64,000 bases of DNA from Pontibacter mucosus (GTDB lineage Bacteria; Bacteroidota; Bacteroidia; Cytophagales; Hymenobacteraceae), in NCBI RefSeq assembly GCF_003054055.1, contig NZ_QBKI01000010.1, positions 62,001-126,000 on the forward strand. Direction: 5' to 3'. The notes under the pieces were generated by a model. The model saw nothing but the letters and a program-made list of their open reading frames with translations, was not told where the DNA came from and did no database searches. Numbering within the stretch: position 1 is the first letter of the stretch; each line of letters opens with the position of its first letter. Of this stretch, positions 1 through 7,848 are shown one piece after another. Both the position numbers and the translations under genes were made by a program.

Positions 1-344
1 TGGCAGAGCAGCGAGGTGATGTCGCTGAAGCCCACCACCCACTTCGGTTGCTCCTGAAACCGGCTGAAGTCTGCCTGATCGAGGATGCGGGTGGTGCCGT
101 AGCCGCCACGGGCGCAGATAATGGCTTTAATATCAGGACGGTCCAGGGCCTGTTGCAGGTCCTGCAGGCGCAGGGCATCGTCGCCGGCAAACACGCCATA
201 CGTGGCGCCCACGGTGGGGCCAACCTCCACCTCCAGCCCCCACGCCTGCAGCACCTGGATGGCCTGCTCTACGGCTTTGCGGTCTATTTTTCGGGCAGTG
301 GCAATGATGGCAACCTTATCGCCGGGCTGAAGAGGAGTAATCAT
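1..344 (-). CDS. ldcA: Muramoyltetrapeptide (LD-)carboxypeptidase, S66 family, N-terminal part
   Basis: The N-terminal 114 residues of a peptidase of the S66 family, which removes the terminal D-Ala from cytoplasmic murein tetrapeptides during peptidoglycan recycling. The translation begins MITPLQPGDKVAIIATAR, contains the ARGGYGTTRIL segment (residues about 79-88) and reaches GFSDIT, whose serine (S107) is the expected nucleophile. The Glu-His partners of the triad lie beyond the left window edge, so completeness cannot be judged. The start ATG (342-344) is the only sensible one. The gene is divergent from the AbgT transporter at 498. The family call is firm; the exact substrate is inferred from the family. 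Confidence 0.88.
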   Translation of the reverse strand, partial: MITPLQPGDKVAIIATARKIDRKAVEQAIQVLQAWGLEVEVGPTVGATYGVFAGDDALRLQDLQQALDRPDIKAIICARGGYGTTRILDQADFSRFQEQPKWVVGFSDITSLLC

Positions 345-497
345 ATTTTATACTTTGTTTGGCTTAGGGCTAAGTTATAGGTTTTAAGCAAGATTTGCGA
401 ACAAGGCATTTTTTAACCATCTTCGAAAACTTTTTTTTACAGCCGAACACCTCACGCAGCCAGCCTGTGCGAGAAACTAATCAACCTCAACCCTTAT

Positions 498-2024
498 ATG
501 ACACAAGTACAGAAGAAAAAATCAGGCGTGGACAAGTTCCTGTCGGTAGTGGAGCGCATTGGCAATGCCCTGCCGCACCCGGCCACGCTCTTTGCAGGCT
601 TTGCGCTGCTGGTGGTGATTCTGTCGTGGGTGGCGAGCCAGTTTGACATGGCCGTGGTGCACCCCGGCACAGGCCAGACGGTAACACCTGTTAACCTGCT
701 CTCCGCAGAGGGGCTCCATATGATCCTGACCCGCATGGTGACCAACTTCACCGATTTTGCCCCACTGGGTACGGTACTGGTGTCGTTGCTGGGTATTGGT
801 ATTGCCGAGGGAACGGGCCTGATTGGCACGGTGCTGCGGCTGGTGGTGCTGTCGTCGCCGAAGCGCCTGCTTACGTTTGTAATTGTTTTCTCGGGCGTGA
901 TTTCTAACACAGCCTCCGAGGTGGGTTATGTGCTGCTGGTGCCGCTGGCGGCCGTTATCTTTTTGGCTGCCGGGCGTCATCCACTGGCTGGTTTGGCGGC
1001 GGCTTTTGCCGGTGTATCAGGGGGGTATAGTGCCAACCTGCTGCTGGGTACCATCGATCCGCTGTTGGCAGGACTTTCCACGGAGGCTGCCCGTATCATC
1101 GACCCGAACTATATGGTGAACCCTGCCGCCAACTATTACTTCATGTTCGTATCCACGTTTGTGGTGGCGGGACTTGGTACCTGGGTGACGGAGAAAATCG
1201 TGATACCGAGGCTTGGCGAGTATGACGGCGATGAGAAGCCGGAAAGTATAGACCGCCTGAACACACAGGAGAAGCGCGGCCTGCTTTATGCCACCATCTC
1301 CATCCTACTGATGATCGCTTTTATACTTGGCGGCCTGATTCCGGAGAACGGTTACCTGCGCAACCCGGAAACCGGTGACATTCTTAACTCGCCGTTTATG
1401 TCGGGTATTGTGGCCTTTATCTTTATACTTTCCGGGGTGGCTGGTATTGCCTACGGCATCGGGGCCAAAACTATCAAAAACGACAGCGACGTGATGCGTG
1501 GCATGTCCAAGTCGATGGAAACGCTGGGCTCTTACATTGTGCTGGTGTTCTTCGCTGCGCAGTTCGTAGCCTATTTCAACTGGACCAACCTGGGCCTTAT
1601 CCTGGCTATTAATGGCGCCGACACGCTGAAAACAATGGGATTGAGCGGCATTCCGCTGATGATCATGTTTATACTTGTGGCGGCCTCTATTAACATGGTT
1701 ATGGGATCGGCCTCGGCCAAGTGGGCTATTATGGCGCCTGTGTTCATCCCGATGTTTATGCTGCTGGGCTACACGCCGGAGTTTACGCAGGTGGCTTACC
1801 GCATCGGCGATAGCGTGACCAACATCATCTCCCCGATGATGTCGTACTTCGCCCTGATTGTGGCCTTTATCCAGCGCTACGATAAGAAAGCCGGTATCGG
1901 CACGGTTATTTCCACCATGCTGCCATACTCTATTGTGTTCCTGATTGGCTGGGTTATCCTGTTCATCATCTGGATTTTGCTGGATCTGCCTATCGGTCCG
2001 GGCGCGAACCTGTACATGCCTTAG
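498..2024 (+). CDS. AbgT family transporter
   Basis: A 508-residue integral inner-membrane protein of the AbgT family, whose members move p-aminobenzoyl-glutamate or export sulfonamide-like antimetabolites. It has a short basic cytoplasmic N-terminus followed by about a dozen hydrophobic segments. The AbgT-like region around residues 130-190 ([19 protein letters not shown], then the SGGYSANLL helical-hairpin motif) and the C-terminal [19 protein letters not shown] hairpin are recognisable. Length matches the family (about 500). It stands alone, ending at a convergent terminator shared with the minus-strand barrel gene. Transport direction cannot be read from the sequence. Confidence 0.9.
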   Translation: MTQVQKKKSGVDKFLSVVERIGNALPHPATLFAGFALLVVILSWVASQFDMAVVHPGTGQTVTPVNLLSAEGLHMILTRMVTNFTDFAPLGTVLVSLLGIGIAEGTGLIGTVLRLVVLSSPKRLLTFVIVFSGVISNTASEVGYVLLVPLAAVIFLAAGRHPLAGLAAAFAGVSGGYSANLLLGTIDPLLAGLSTEAARIIDPNYMVNPAANYYFMFVSTFVVAGLGTWVTEKIVIPRLGEYDGDEKPESIDRLNTQEKRGLLYATISILLMIAFILGGLIPENGYLRNPETGDILNSPFMSGIVAFIFILSGVAGIAYGIGAKTIKNDSDVMRGMSKSMETLGSYIVLVFFAAQFVAYFNWTNLGLILAINGADTLKTMGLSGIPLMIMFILVAASINMVMGSASAKWAIMAPVFIPMFMLLGYTPEFTQVAYRIGDSVTNIISPMMSYFALIVAFIQRYDKKAGIGTVISTMLPYSIVFLIGWVILFIIWILLDLPIGPGANLYMP

Positions 2025-2028
2025 TTTT

Positions 2029-2062
2029 AGACAAAGGACTTTTTGACAAAAGACAAAGGAGT
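2029..2062. repeat. GACAAAGGA-family simple intergenic repeat
   Basis: Two or three near-copies of a GACAAAGGA/GACAAAAGA word directly behind the AbgT stop codon. The same word family recurs at 31549-31640 and 45515-45746, where it forms inverted pairs. Here only one orientation is present. Confidence 0.6.
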
Positions 2063-2083
2063 TCTTTCAAAGTATAAAAATTG

Positions 2084-2120
2084 AAACAGCCGCAGGAACT
2101 GATGCTCCTGCGGCTGTTTT
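2084..2120. terminator. Bidirectional terminator between abgT-like and barrel genes
   Basis: A 13-bp GC-rich stem (AACAGCCGCAGGA / TCCTGCGGCTGTT) with a short loop, A-rich to the left and T-rich to the right. It lies between the convergent genes ending at 2024 (+) and 2140 (-), so it can serve both. Confidence 0.85.
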
Positions 2121-2139
2121 GCTTTCAGTGTGCTGGTTT

Positions 2140-2757
2140 CTACTTTACCAGTTTCAGGCCTAAACTCACCAGAAACTGCTCGTTGCGTACTTTGCCGTCG
2201 GTTAGCTGGCTGGTGTTGGTAAAGTCGCGGTTGATGCGCTCGTAACGCGCGTCCAGGGTGATGGAACCGATGTCAACGCCCAAACCAACCTGGTAGCCCC
2301 AGTCGGAGTTGTCGTAGTAATCTTTAATGGAGCGGCCTTCCTGCCTGGCCGTCAGGAGCATGGAGGCCACGGGGCCAGCCTGCACGCGCGCCACCCGCAG
2401 AAAGTTAAAGCCCACCAGCAGCGGCACATCCAGCCGGTCGAATTTAAACTTCTCCACCCGCACCAGGGTGCTGTTGGGGTCGTCCTTTACCTCTACCTTA
2501 CCGCCCGAGGTGGCAAGTATGGCTTCGGGCTGCAGCAGCAGGCCCAGCAGCTGCAGCCGCACAAAGGCCCCGGCGTGGTAGCCGGTAATGTTATCGGCCG
2601 TAGCGTATTGCTGCGGAGAGTTCTGCACATCGCTTAGCTTTACCTTGGAGGAGCTTACCCCGCCTTTTACACCTGCCTGAAAGAGCTGTGCCTGGGCCGT
2701 TATACTTATCGCCAGCACAGCTATCATCGTCAAAATAGTCTTTCTCATAGCTTTCAA
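2140..2757 (-). CDS. Outer-membrane beta-barrel protein (PorT-like porin family)
   Basis: A 205-residue protein with a clear Sec signal peptide (about residues 1-23, ending ITAQA), followed by the alternating short strands of an OMP_b-brl-type barrel. The mature start (FQAGVKGGVSSSKVKL) and the closing strand (FLVSLGLKLVK, ending in an outer-membrane-like pattern) are typical of the small PorT-like barrels common in Bacteroidota. Expected location is the outer membrane. No enzymatic motif is seen and the precise role is unknown. A paralogue-like barrel sits at 11631. Confidence 0.8.
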   Translation of the reverse strand: MKAMRKTILTMIAVLAISITAQAQLFQAGVKGGVSSSKVKLSDVQNSPQQYATADNITGYHAGAFVRLQLLGLLLQPEAILATSGGKVEVKDDPNSTLVRVEKFKFDRLDVPLLVGFNFLRVARVQAGPVASMLLTARQEGRSIKDYYDNSDWGYQVGLGVDIGSITLDARYERINRDFTNTSQLTDGKVRNEQFLVSLGLKLVK

Positions 2758-2814
2758 AATTTATTGGTCGGAAGGCTGACGTTGTTCTAACGAACTAAAG
2801 TATACGATAATACA

Positions 2815-2846
2815 TAAAAAAAGCCGCCCCCGGGGAGGGGGCGGCT
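2815..2846 (-). terminator. Minus-strand terminator-like hairpin with no assigned gene
   Basis: An 11-bp nearly all-GC stem (AGCCGCCCCC / GGGGGCGGCT) followed on the minus strand by seven T residues, the form of an intrinsic terminator. No minus-strand ORF of substance ends here. The sequence to its right up to about 3060 has no supported gene, so the hairpin may end a small RNA or be a relic. Confidence 0.55.
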
Positions 2847-3060
2847 GTATGCCAAATTCCTTTTTAGGTAGTAGAAAACAGGAATGGGATTCTTTTTATT
2901 TACATCTCACCTTAAACAAAACTTCCCCTTTTGGCTTATGCCACAAAGATAGCCTTTTAAATTTACACGCAGCTGCGGATTTATACGAACAGCCTGTTTT
3001 ATGGCTTTACTTTCAGCTTTTCTTAGACAAACATCCTGATTCGGCCTACAAAAAACATTT

Positions 3061-3110
3061 AGGAGTTAAAGAGTTAGAAAGTTAAAGAGTTAGGGAGTTA
3101 GAAAGTTGGG
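3061..3110. repeat. GAGTTAGAAAGTTA-family repeat, left arm
   Basis: Five near-copies of a GAGTTAG / AAGTTA word in tandem. The complementary orientation occurs at 4291-4327, on the other side of the radical SAM gene, and the same family reappears at 55429-55500 and 55600-55702. The rest of the 2758-3212 gap shows nothing further beyond the hairpin at 2815. Confidence 0.7.
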
Positions 3111-3241
3111 GGTGACAGATTTGCTATGCACTACTCCTAAAGAGATTTTCTACTAATCCAGGCGCAGCCATTTGGCAGGAGCTAAAACAGGGCTGGCAGA
3201 TTCATTTAGGCGTTGATGCCGTATACTTCAAGCATAATTTA

Positions 3242-3249
3242 TACTTTTG
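3242..3249 (+). promoter_or_regulatory. Bacteroidota -7 element (TACTTTTG) before the radical SAM gene
   Basis: An exact match to TAnnTTTG, 21 bp before the ATG at 3270. If used, transcription would start near 3256, which favours the 3270 start over the upstream TTG/ATG at 3213/3216. No convincing -33 TTG at standard spacing was found. Confidence 0.5.
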
Positions 3250-3269
3250 AGCCCACCATACTTCCAAAC

Positions 3270-4247
3270 ATGCGCCTGAGATCGAAGCCGGTACTTTGCA
3301 ATTACTACGTTACCTACCGCTGTAACGCAAAGTGCTCGTTTTGTGATATCTGGGAGCGGCCCTCTCCTTACATCACGCTGGAGGATGTGGCGCAGAACCT
3401 GCGCGACCTGAAGCGGCTGGGGGTGCAGGTGATCGATTTTACCGGCGGCGAGCCTTTGCTGCACCGCCAGATAGACCAGATGCTGGGCATGGCACACGAG
3501 ATGGGCTTTATCACCACGCTCACCACCAACGCCATGCTCTACCCCAAGCTGGCCCAGCGCCTGAAGGGCAAGGTAGACATGCTGCACTTCTCCCTCGACT
3601 CAGCCGACAAGGAAGAGCATGACCGTGGGCGCGGCGTGGCCTGCTACGATTTTGTGATGGAGTCGATTAAGGTGGCGCGGGAGCTGGGCGAGCGGCCGGA
3701 TATTCTGTTCACCGTGTTCCGCCACAACCTGCACCAACTGGAGGAGGTGTACCAGAAGATTATACTTCCGAACAAGCTGGTGCTGATACTTAACCCGGCC
3801 TTTGAGTACAACCAGGTGGAGACCGGCGAGCAGCTGACACCCGAAGAACTCCACTACCTGAGCGAGTTTGGCAAGCGCAGGCAAGTATACCTGAACGAGG
3901 GCTTTGTGCAGCTGCGCCTGGACGGGGGCAACAAAACAGCCAAGCCCGTGTGCCGGGCCGCCAGCACCACGCTGGTGATTTCTCCGGAGAACGAACTTAT
4001 ACTTCCCTGCTACCACCTGGGCACCCAGAGCTTCCCCATTAGCGGCAACCTCTACGCTTTATACTTAAGCCAGGAGGTGGAGGCGCTGAAGCGGCAGGAG
4101 GGAAGGCTGCCGGCCTGCGAGGGCTGCACCATCAACTGCTACATGCAGCCCAGCTTCGCCACAGAACTGAGCACCTACTTCTGGAAAGCCCTCCCCAGCA
4201 CCCTGAAGTATAACTACCTCAAAGGTACCTGGAAGAGGCTGATTTGA
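3270..4247 (+). CDS. Radical SAM protein with C-terminal cysteine-rich (SPASM-like) region
   Basis: About 325 residues from the ATG at 3270; an in-frame TTG/ATG at 3213/3216 would add 19. The AdoMet-cluster motif CNAKCSFC (CxxxCxxC) lies near the N-terminus, followed by the FTGGEPLL glycine motif. The C-terminal third has further cysteines (KPVC, LPCYH and CEGCTINCY) that resemble an auxiliary-cluster region of SPASM or twitch type. It is therefore a radical-forming iron-sulfur enzyme acting on an unknown, possibly peptide or lipid-linked, substrate. No precursor peptide is visible nearby. It is flanked by an inverted pair of GAGTTAG repeats. The start choice rests on the -7 element at 3242. 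Confidence 0.85.
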   Translation: MRLRSKPVLCNYYVTYRCNAKCSFCDIWERPSPYITLEDVAQNLRDLKRLGVQVIDFTGGEPLLHRQIDQMLGMAHEMGFITTLTTNAMLYPKLAQRLKGKVDMLHFSLDSADKEEHDRGRGVACYDFVMESIKVARELGERPDILFTVFRHNLHQLEEVYQKIILPNKLVLILNPAFEYNQVETGEQLTPEELHYLSEFGKRRQVYLNEGFVQLRLDGGNKTAKPVCRAASTTLVISPENELILPCYHLGTQSFPISGNLYALYLSQEVEALKRQEGRLPACEGCTINCYMQPSFATELSTYFWKALPSTLKYNYLKGTWKRLI

Positions 4248-4258
4248 TATTTAACTCT

Positions 4259-4266
4259 TACTTTTG
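4259..4266 (+). promoter_or_regulatory. -7 element (TACTTTTG) before the gamma-carbonic anhydrase gene
   Basis: An exact TAnnTTTG match, 66 bp upstream of the ATG at 4332. The predicted leader would contain the CTAACTC repeat at 4291-4327. Confidence 0.5.
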
Positions 4267-4290
4267 CTGTATCAGGAGCTTAGTGGCTTC

Positions 4291-4327
4291 ACTTTCTAAC
4301 TCCTAAACTCTCTAACTTTTTAACTTA
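4291..4327. repeat. GAGTTAGAAAGTTA-family repeat, right arm (inverted)
   Basis: Complementary orientation of the words at 3061-3110 (ACTTTCTAACTCC and relatives), placed immediately before the carbonic anhydrase start codon. Confidence 0.65.
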
Positions 4328-4331
4328 AACT

Positions 4332-4850
4332 ATGCCAGTTATACTTCCGGTTAAGGGTGTGCGGCCGCAGATGGGCGAAGGCTGCTGGATTGCCGAAAAC
4401 GCAACCATTGTGGGCGATGTGGTGATGGGCGATGAGTGCTCTGTGTGGTTCAACGCCGTTATCCGCGGCGACGTGAACAGCATCCGGATCGGCAACAAGA
4501 CCAACATTCAGGATGGGGCCGTGATCCACTGCACCTACGAGCGGGCTGCGACCACCATCGGCAATAATGTTTCCATTGGCCACAACGCCATCGTGCATGG
4601 CTGTACGGTGCATGACAACGCGCTGGTGGGCATGGGCTCAATTGTGATGGATAACGCCGTGGTGGAGCAGAACTGCATTGTAGCGGCAGGTGCCATCGTG
4701 CTGGAAAACACCGTCTGCGAGTCAGGGTGGATTTATGCAGGCATACCAGCCCGCAAGGTAAAGCAGCTGAGCCAGGAGCAAATCGAAGGCCTCGCCAGAA
4801 CAGCGAATAATTATGTAATGTACAGCAGCTGGTTCAGCGGGAAGGGGTGA
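4332..4850 (+). CDS. Gamma-class carbonic anhydrase-like hexapeptide-repeat protein
   Basis: A 172-residue left-handed beta-helix protein of the YrdA/PaaY/gamma-carbonic anhydrase group. Hexapeptide repeats run from about residue 15 to 140 (for example IAENATIVGDVVMGDECSV). The metal-ligand histidines appear in GAVIHCTYE and IGHNAIVHGC, matching the three-His site between trimer subunits. The IYAGIPARKVK segment before the C-terminal helix is typical. Gamma-class enzymes hydrate CO2 with zinc or iron, but many homologues are only weakly active, so the family is certain and the activity inferred. Cytoplasmic; monocistronic with its own promoter element. Confidence 0.88.
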   Translation: MPVILPVKGVRPQMGEGCWIAENATIVGDVVMGDECSVWFNAVIRGDVNSIRIGNKTNIQDGAVIHCTYERAATTIGNNVSIGHNAIVHGCTVHDNALVGMGSIVMDNAVVEQNCIVAAGAIVLENTVCESGWIYAGIPARKVKQLSQEQIEGLARTANNYVMYSSWFSGKG

Positions 4851-4877
4851 TTCTCTTTTAAGAACTAGAGAAAGGTT

Positions 4878-5480
4878 TTGTAGTGCCGGGTCCAACCACC
4901 CCTAGCCCCTCCTTAGCCAAGGAGGGGAGCCTGTAGTTACTCTGGCTGAAGTATAAGTTTTATAGCGACAGTTCTCGCGCGGACAGGTCGCGACCTGTCC
5001 CTACAAAGTATGGGACTCAGCAAATGATTACACCCCTATTGAGCTTTGCTCGCAAGTTTCGAACTCCCGTTCTCACTTGTCCTCAAGGGGACAGTTTATA
5101 CTTGCTACTCTCTCTGTCATCTCGAGCAGGGCGAGAGATCTATCTGGAATTCTGTATAGATCTCTCCCAAAGGTCGAGATGACAGCAGTAGCAGTGGCTA
5201 TCGAACCTGTTCCCAGCCTTTGGGTTGAGCGCCTCGAGAGGTTCCGGTGCCTGAAAGGCAGCCCGAGGTACGAGGGCAGGAAGCGAAAGCAGCGCGATGC
5301 CCTTATCGAGGGCCCCTTCCCCCAAGGCGAGCCCCCTCGGGCTTGAGAGTTCCAAAGCCAGAGGTGCAACGTTAGGTTTATGTGAACTAGAGGATGAACG
5401 GTGGCTAGAGAGGATAGCTTGTGTCCAATTACAGGAAGCGACGGCTATGGAAGTATAAACTGACAAGTATAAAAGTATAG
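4878..5480. repeat. Dispersed intergenic repeat, copy A
   Basis: A long non-coding block homologous over most of its length to copy B at 14155-14645. Shared landmarks are a GGGTCCAACCACCCCTAGCC start, the palindrome around GGACAGGTCGCGACCTGTCC (5 prime half), GATTACACCCCTA, GCAGCCCGAGG(T/C)ACGAGGG and AACTAGAGGATGAACGG near the end. No coding capacity is conserved between the copies. It fills most of the 4851-5646 gap. Function unknown: it could be a non-autonomous mobile repeat or a structured RNA. Confidence 0.75.
5107..5190. repeat. 84-bp inverted-repeat (MITE-like) insertion in copy A
   Basis: Arms of roughly 28-33 bp: CTGTCATCTCGAG...GAGAGATCT on the left and the complement of the same on the right (ending GAGATGACAG), around a loop of about 15-20 bp. 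Copy B of the surrounding repeat lacks this stretch, so it reads as a separate palindromic insertion. Confidence 0.65.
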
Positions 5481-5528
5481 CCAAAGTATAAAGTATGGAC
5501 AAAGTACAGAGTATGGCTTTTCAAGCCA

Positions 5529-5620
5529 GTCAAGTTGCAAACTTGACACCATAGTAGGACACAAGTCTGAAGACTTGCGCCAGAAGGAGGGAAAGGCACA
5601 AGCGGACGCTTGCGCCAGAA
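5529..5620. repeat. REP-like palindrome array
   Basis: Three short palindromes: CAAGTTgcAAACTTG (5531-5546), CAAGTCtgaaGACTTGCGCCAGAA (from 5562) and CAAGCGgaCGCTTGCGCCAGAA (5599-5620). The last two share a GCGCCAGAA tail. They resemble the RAYT-associated palindromes at 47761 and 62561 in layout but not in stem sequence. Confidence 0.6.
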
Positions 5621-5646
5621 AAGAATGACAGAAGATAAAGTATAAA

Positions 5647-6105
5647 TCAACCCTCCAAATGCTGCAGCACCCGCTGTTGCAGCAGCGCCAGCTTCTCATC
5701 CGGCAGCTGCTCTTGCACAATCTCGAAGAAAACGCGCTCTTCCTGGCGGATGTGCTGCTCCAGCAGTTCCCCTACCTCATGCAACTTATCGGGCAGTTCA
5801 CCTTCGGCCACACCGGGCAGGGCAAGTATAAGCCGCTCCAGTTGGCGATGCTCCGACTGCAGCGCCTCCGCCTGCTCTTTTAGTGCTTGCGAGTAGTCCG
5901 CGGCAAGTATAAATACTGTGTCCTCCTCCAGCTTGAAATGCGGCAACAGGTGCTCCTGCAGGAAGGTAAGCACATAAGCACGCTTTGTAGTGGGAGTGGT
6001 GGGCATTCCTTTGTAGGCAGGCGCGCCATGCTGCAGCAACCTGGCCGTTAGCAGGCCCGCGTGGTGCTGGCGCGAGATCGGTATAAGGCTCTCGTGGCGT
6101 TTCAT
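5647..6105 (-). CDS. Hemerythrin-domain protein
   Basis: A 152-residue all-helical protein of the hemerythrin/HHE cation-binding family. Candidate di-iron ligands are visible as PISRQHHAGL near residue 14, FLQEHLLPHFKLEED (about 48-62), QSEHRQLERL and LLEQHIRQEERVFFE (about 115-130), the standard His/Glu spacing. Such proteins bind O2, NO or iron, or repair iron centres; which applies here is unknown. It starts only 3 nt after the stop of the CNNM/CBS gene, so the two are almost certainly co-transcribed. Confidence 0.85.
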   Translation of the reverse strand: MKRHESLIPISRQHHAGLLTARLLQHGAPAYKGMPTTPTTKRAYVLTFLQEHLLPHFKLEEDTVFILAADYSQALKEQAEALQSEHRQLERLILALPGVAEGELPDKLHEVGELLEQHIRQEERVFFEIVQEQLPDEKLALLQQRVLQHLEG

Positions 6106-6108
6106 TCG

Positions 6109-7425
6109 TTAACCGCGTATTTCCTCCCGATCCTCCTCACGCACCGTCAGCAGCACCCACTCCACGCGGCGGTCCGATTTCTCCAGGATGCGCACCAGGT
6201 ACTGGTTAAAGGTGGTGGTCTCGTTCAGGTTCTCCGGAATCTGCCCGTAAATCACGTTCAGCAGGCCGCCAATCGTTTCATAATCCTCGCCCTCCGGCAA
6301 GGGGTAAGGCAAGTAATCGTTGGCGTCGGACACGGCAGCCGAGCCATTTACCTTATACTCAAAGTCGCTCAGGCGCTCTACAATCGGAGCTTCCTCATCG
6401 TACTCATCCTGAATCTCGCCCACCAGTTCCTCGATAATATCCTCAATGGTGACGATACCCGACACCCCGCCAAACTCATCGGTGGCAATGGCCATGTGCA
6501 GGTGGCGGCGCTGGAACTGCTTCAGCAGGCGGTTGATTTTCTTGGTTTCCGGCACAAAGTAGGCAGGGCGCATCAGATCCTCTATTACAATAGCCTTGCC
6601 TTGGCGTGAAATGCTCAGGATGTCCTTCACGTAAAGTATACCTACAATATTATCGATGTTGCCGCTGTACACGGGCAGGCGGGAGTAGCCTTCGTTAAAG
6701 ATAATCTCCATCAACTCCTGCTCCGGAATGTTTACATCCACGGCCACCATGCGGGTGCGGGGCACCATGATCTGCTTCACCATACGCTCACTGAACAGGA
6801 ACACGTTCTCGATGAGCTCGTGGTGGGAGTCCTGTATGGCGCCGCCCTCCACGCTCTGCTCAAAGAGCAGGCGCAGCTCCTCAGCAGTATGCACCTCAGA
6901 CCCGTGCATGGGTTGTATGCCCATGGCCCGAAGCACCATGTTGGCCAGTCCGTTCAGGAGCCAGATAAACGGGCTGAAAAGGATGTAGAAGAAACGCAGC
7001 GGATACGCAATGGCCAGGGTGGTAGGCTCAGAGCGCTGTATGGCCAGGGATTTTGGGGCCAGCTCGCCAAACACAATGTGCAGCACGGTGATAATGGCAA
7101 AGGAAATGGGCAGCGCGATGGTGTGCGCCAGCGCCTCGCTCCCCTGAAAGCCAAAGGTGTGCATCACGTTGATCACGAGCTTCGCCACCACGCTCTCGCC
7201 AATCCAGCCCAGGCCCAGCGAGGCCAAAGTAATACCCAACTGCGTGGCCGAAAGGTAAGCGTCAAGGTGGGTGAGCATGTGCTGCGCTAGCTTGGCCGCG
7301 GCGCTTCCGGTTTGCGCCCGGAGCTCTATCTGCGAGGCGCGCACCTTTACAATGGCAAACTCTGCCGCCACGAAAAAGCCGTTGAGCAGTACAAGAAATA
7401 TCGTCAGGAGTATATCGAAGACCAT
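6109..7425 (-). CDS. Hemolysin-family (CNNM/CBS, CorC-like) membrane protein
   Basis: 438 residues with the three-part layout of this family. A DUF21/CNNM transmembrane region spans about 1-190 (hydrophobic start MVFDILLTIFLVLLNGFFVA, later GLGWIGESVVAKL). A CBS-domain pair spans about 205-325 (MVPRTRMVAV, IVGILYVKDIL). A C-terminal CorC_HlyC domain spans about 345-430. Relatives are linked to Mg2+ or Co2+ transport or efflux, while the old hemolysin name is historical. The FDEFGG-like segment (ATDEFGGVSGIVTIEDI) is intact. First gene of a two-gene unit with the hemerythrin protein. Confidence 0.9.
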   Translation of the reverse strand: MVFDILLTIFLVLLNGFFVAAEFAIVKVRASQIELRAQTGSAAAKLAQHMLTHLDAYLSATQLGITLASLGLGWIGESVVAKLVINVMHTFGFQGSEALAHTIALPISFAIITVLHIVFGELAPKSLAIQRSEPTTLAIAYPLRFFYILFSPFIWLLNGLANMVLRAMGIQPMHGSEVHTAEELRLLFEQSVEGGAIQDSHHELIENVFLFSERMVKQIMVPRTRMVAVDVNIPEQELMEIIFNEGYSRLPVYSGNIDNIVGILYVKDILSISRQGKAIVIEDLMRPAYFVPETKKINRLLKQFQRRHLHMAIATDEFGGVSGIVTIEDIIEELVGEIQDEYDEEAPIVERLSDFEYKVNGSAAVSDANDYLPYPLPEGEDYETIGGLLNVIYGQIPENLNETTTFNQYLVRILEKSDRRVEWVLLTVREEDREEIRG

Positions 7426-7777
7426 GTTGTATGTTTTTCGCCGTGTTGTATCAGCAAAGCCGTAAAATTAGTAAAATACGTGCTCGTTTTACATGTGTAT
7501 ATGCTGAGGGTACTATATTTTACGACCAACGGCACCAGCAGGGCTGTAAGAGGCGCTTCTCTACTCATTAAATTTTAAGGGAGTACCGGTGCAAAACCTG
7601 CGGCCCGGCCAGGTGTTTATACTTCGCGGGGACAGAAAACCGGTTTAAAGTGTTACGCTCATAGCGCAGCCGAATTATGGCCGGTTATTTGTGGCAGAAG
7701 AGCCAACGTTAGGGCCGCCAAAGCGGTTGTTTAGCAAACATCTCCCGGGTGCGATAGAGCCGCAAGTATAAATTGCA

Positions 7778-7785
7778 TACTTTTG
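7778..7785 (+). promoter_or_regulatory. -7 element (TACTTTTG) before dsbD
   Basis: An exact TAnnTTTG match, 64 bp before the dsbD ATG. The remainder of the 7426-7848 gap between the divergent genes shows no further gene or repeat. Confidence 0.5.
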
Positions 7786-7848
7786 TATTGCCAAATTAAG
7801 CTCAAGACAGCAAAGCAGGCGGCTATGGTTGCCCTGTAAAGTATACAT

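Noticed and set aside
2849-3085. A 78-codon open frame on the plus strand
   Set aside because: No promoter or homology is evident and its end runs into the GAGTTAG repeat, which supplies the last codons. It is treated as non-coding.
5140-5502. Minus-strand 120-codon frame in repeat copy A, similar to one at 14367-14627 in copy B
   Set aside because: The similarity (Ser-rich stretch) follows from the DNA repeat itself. Frames differ in length, are interrupted and show no codon bias.
5529-5620. Possible CRISPR array
   Set aside because: The units are palindromic, of uneven spacing and differ from each other. No cas genes are present in the window.
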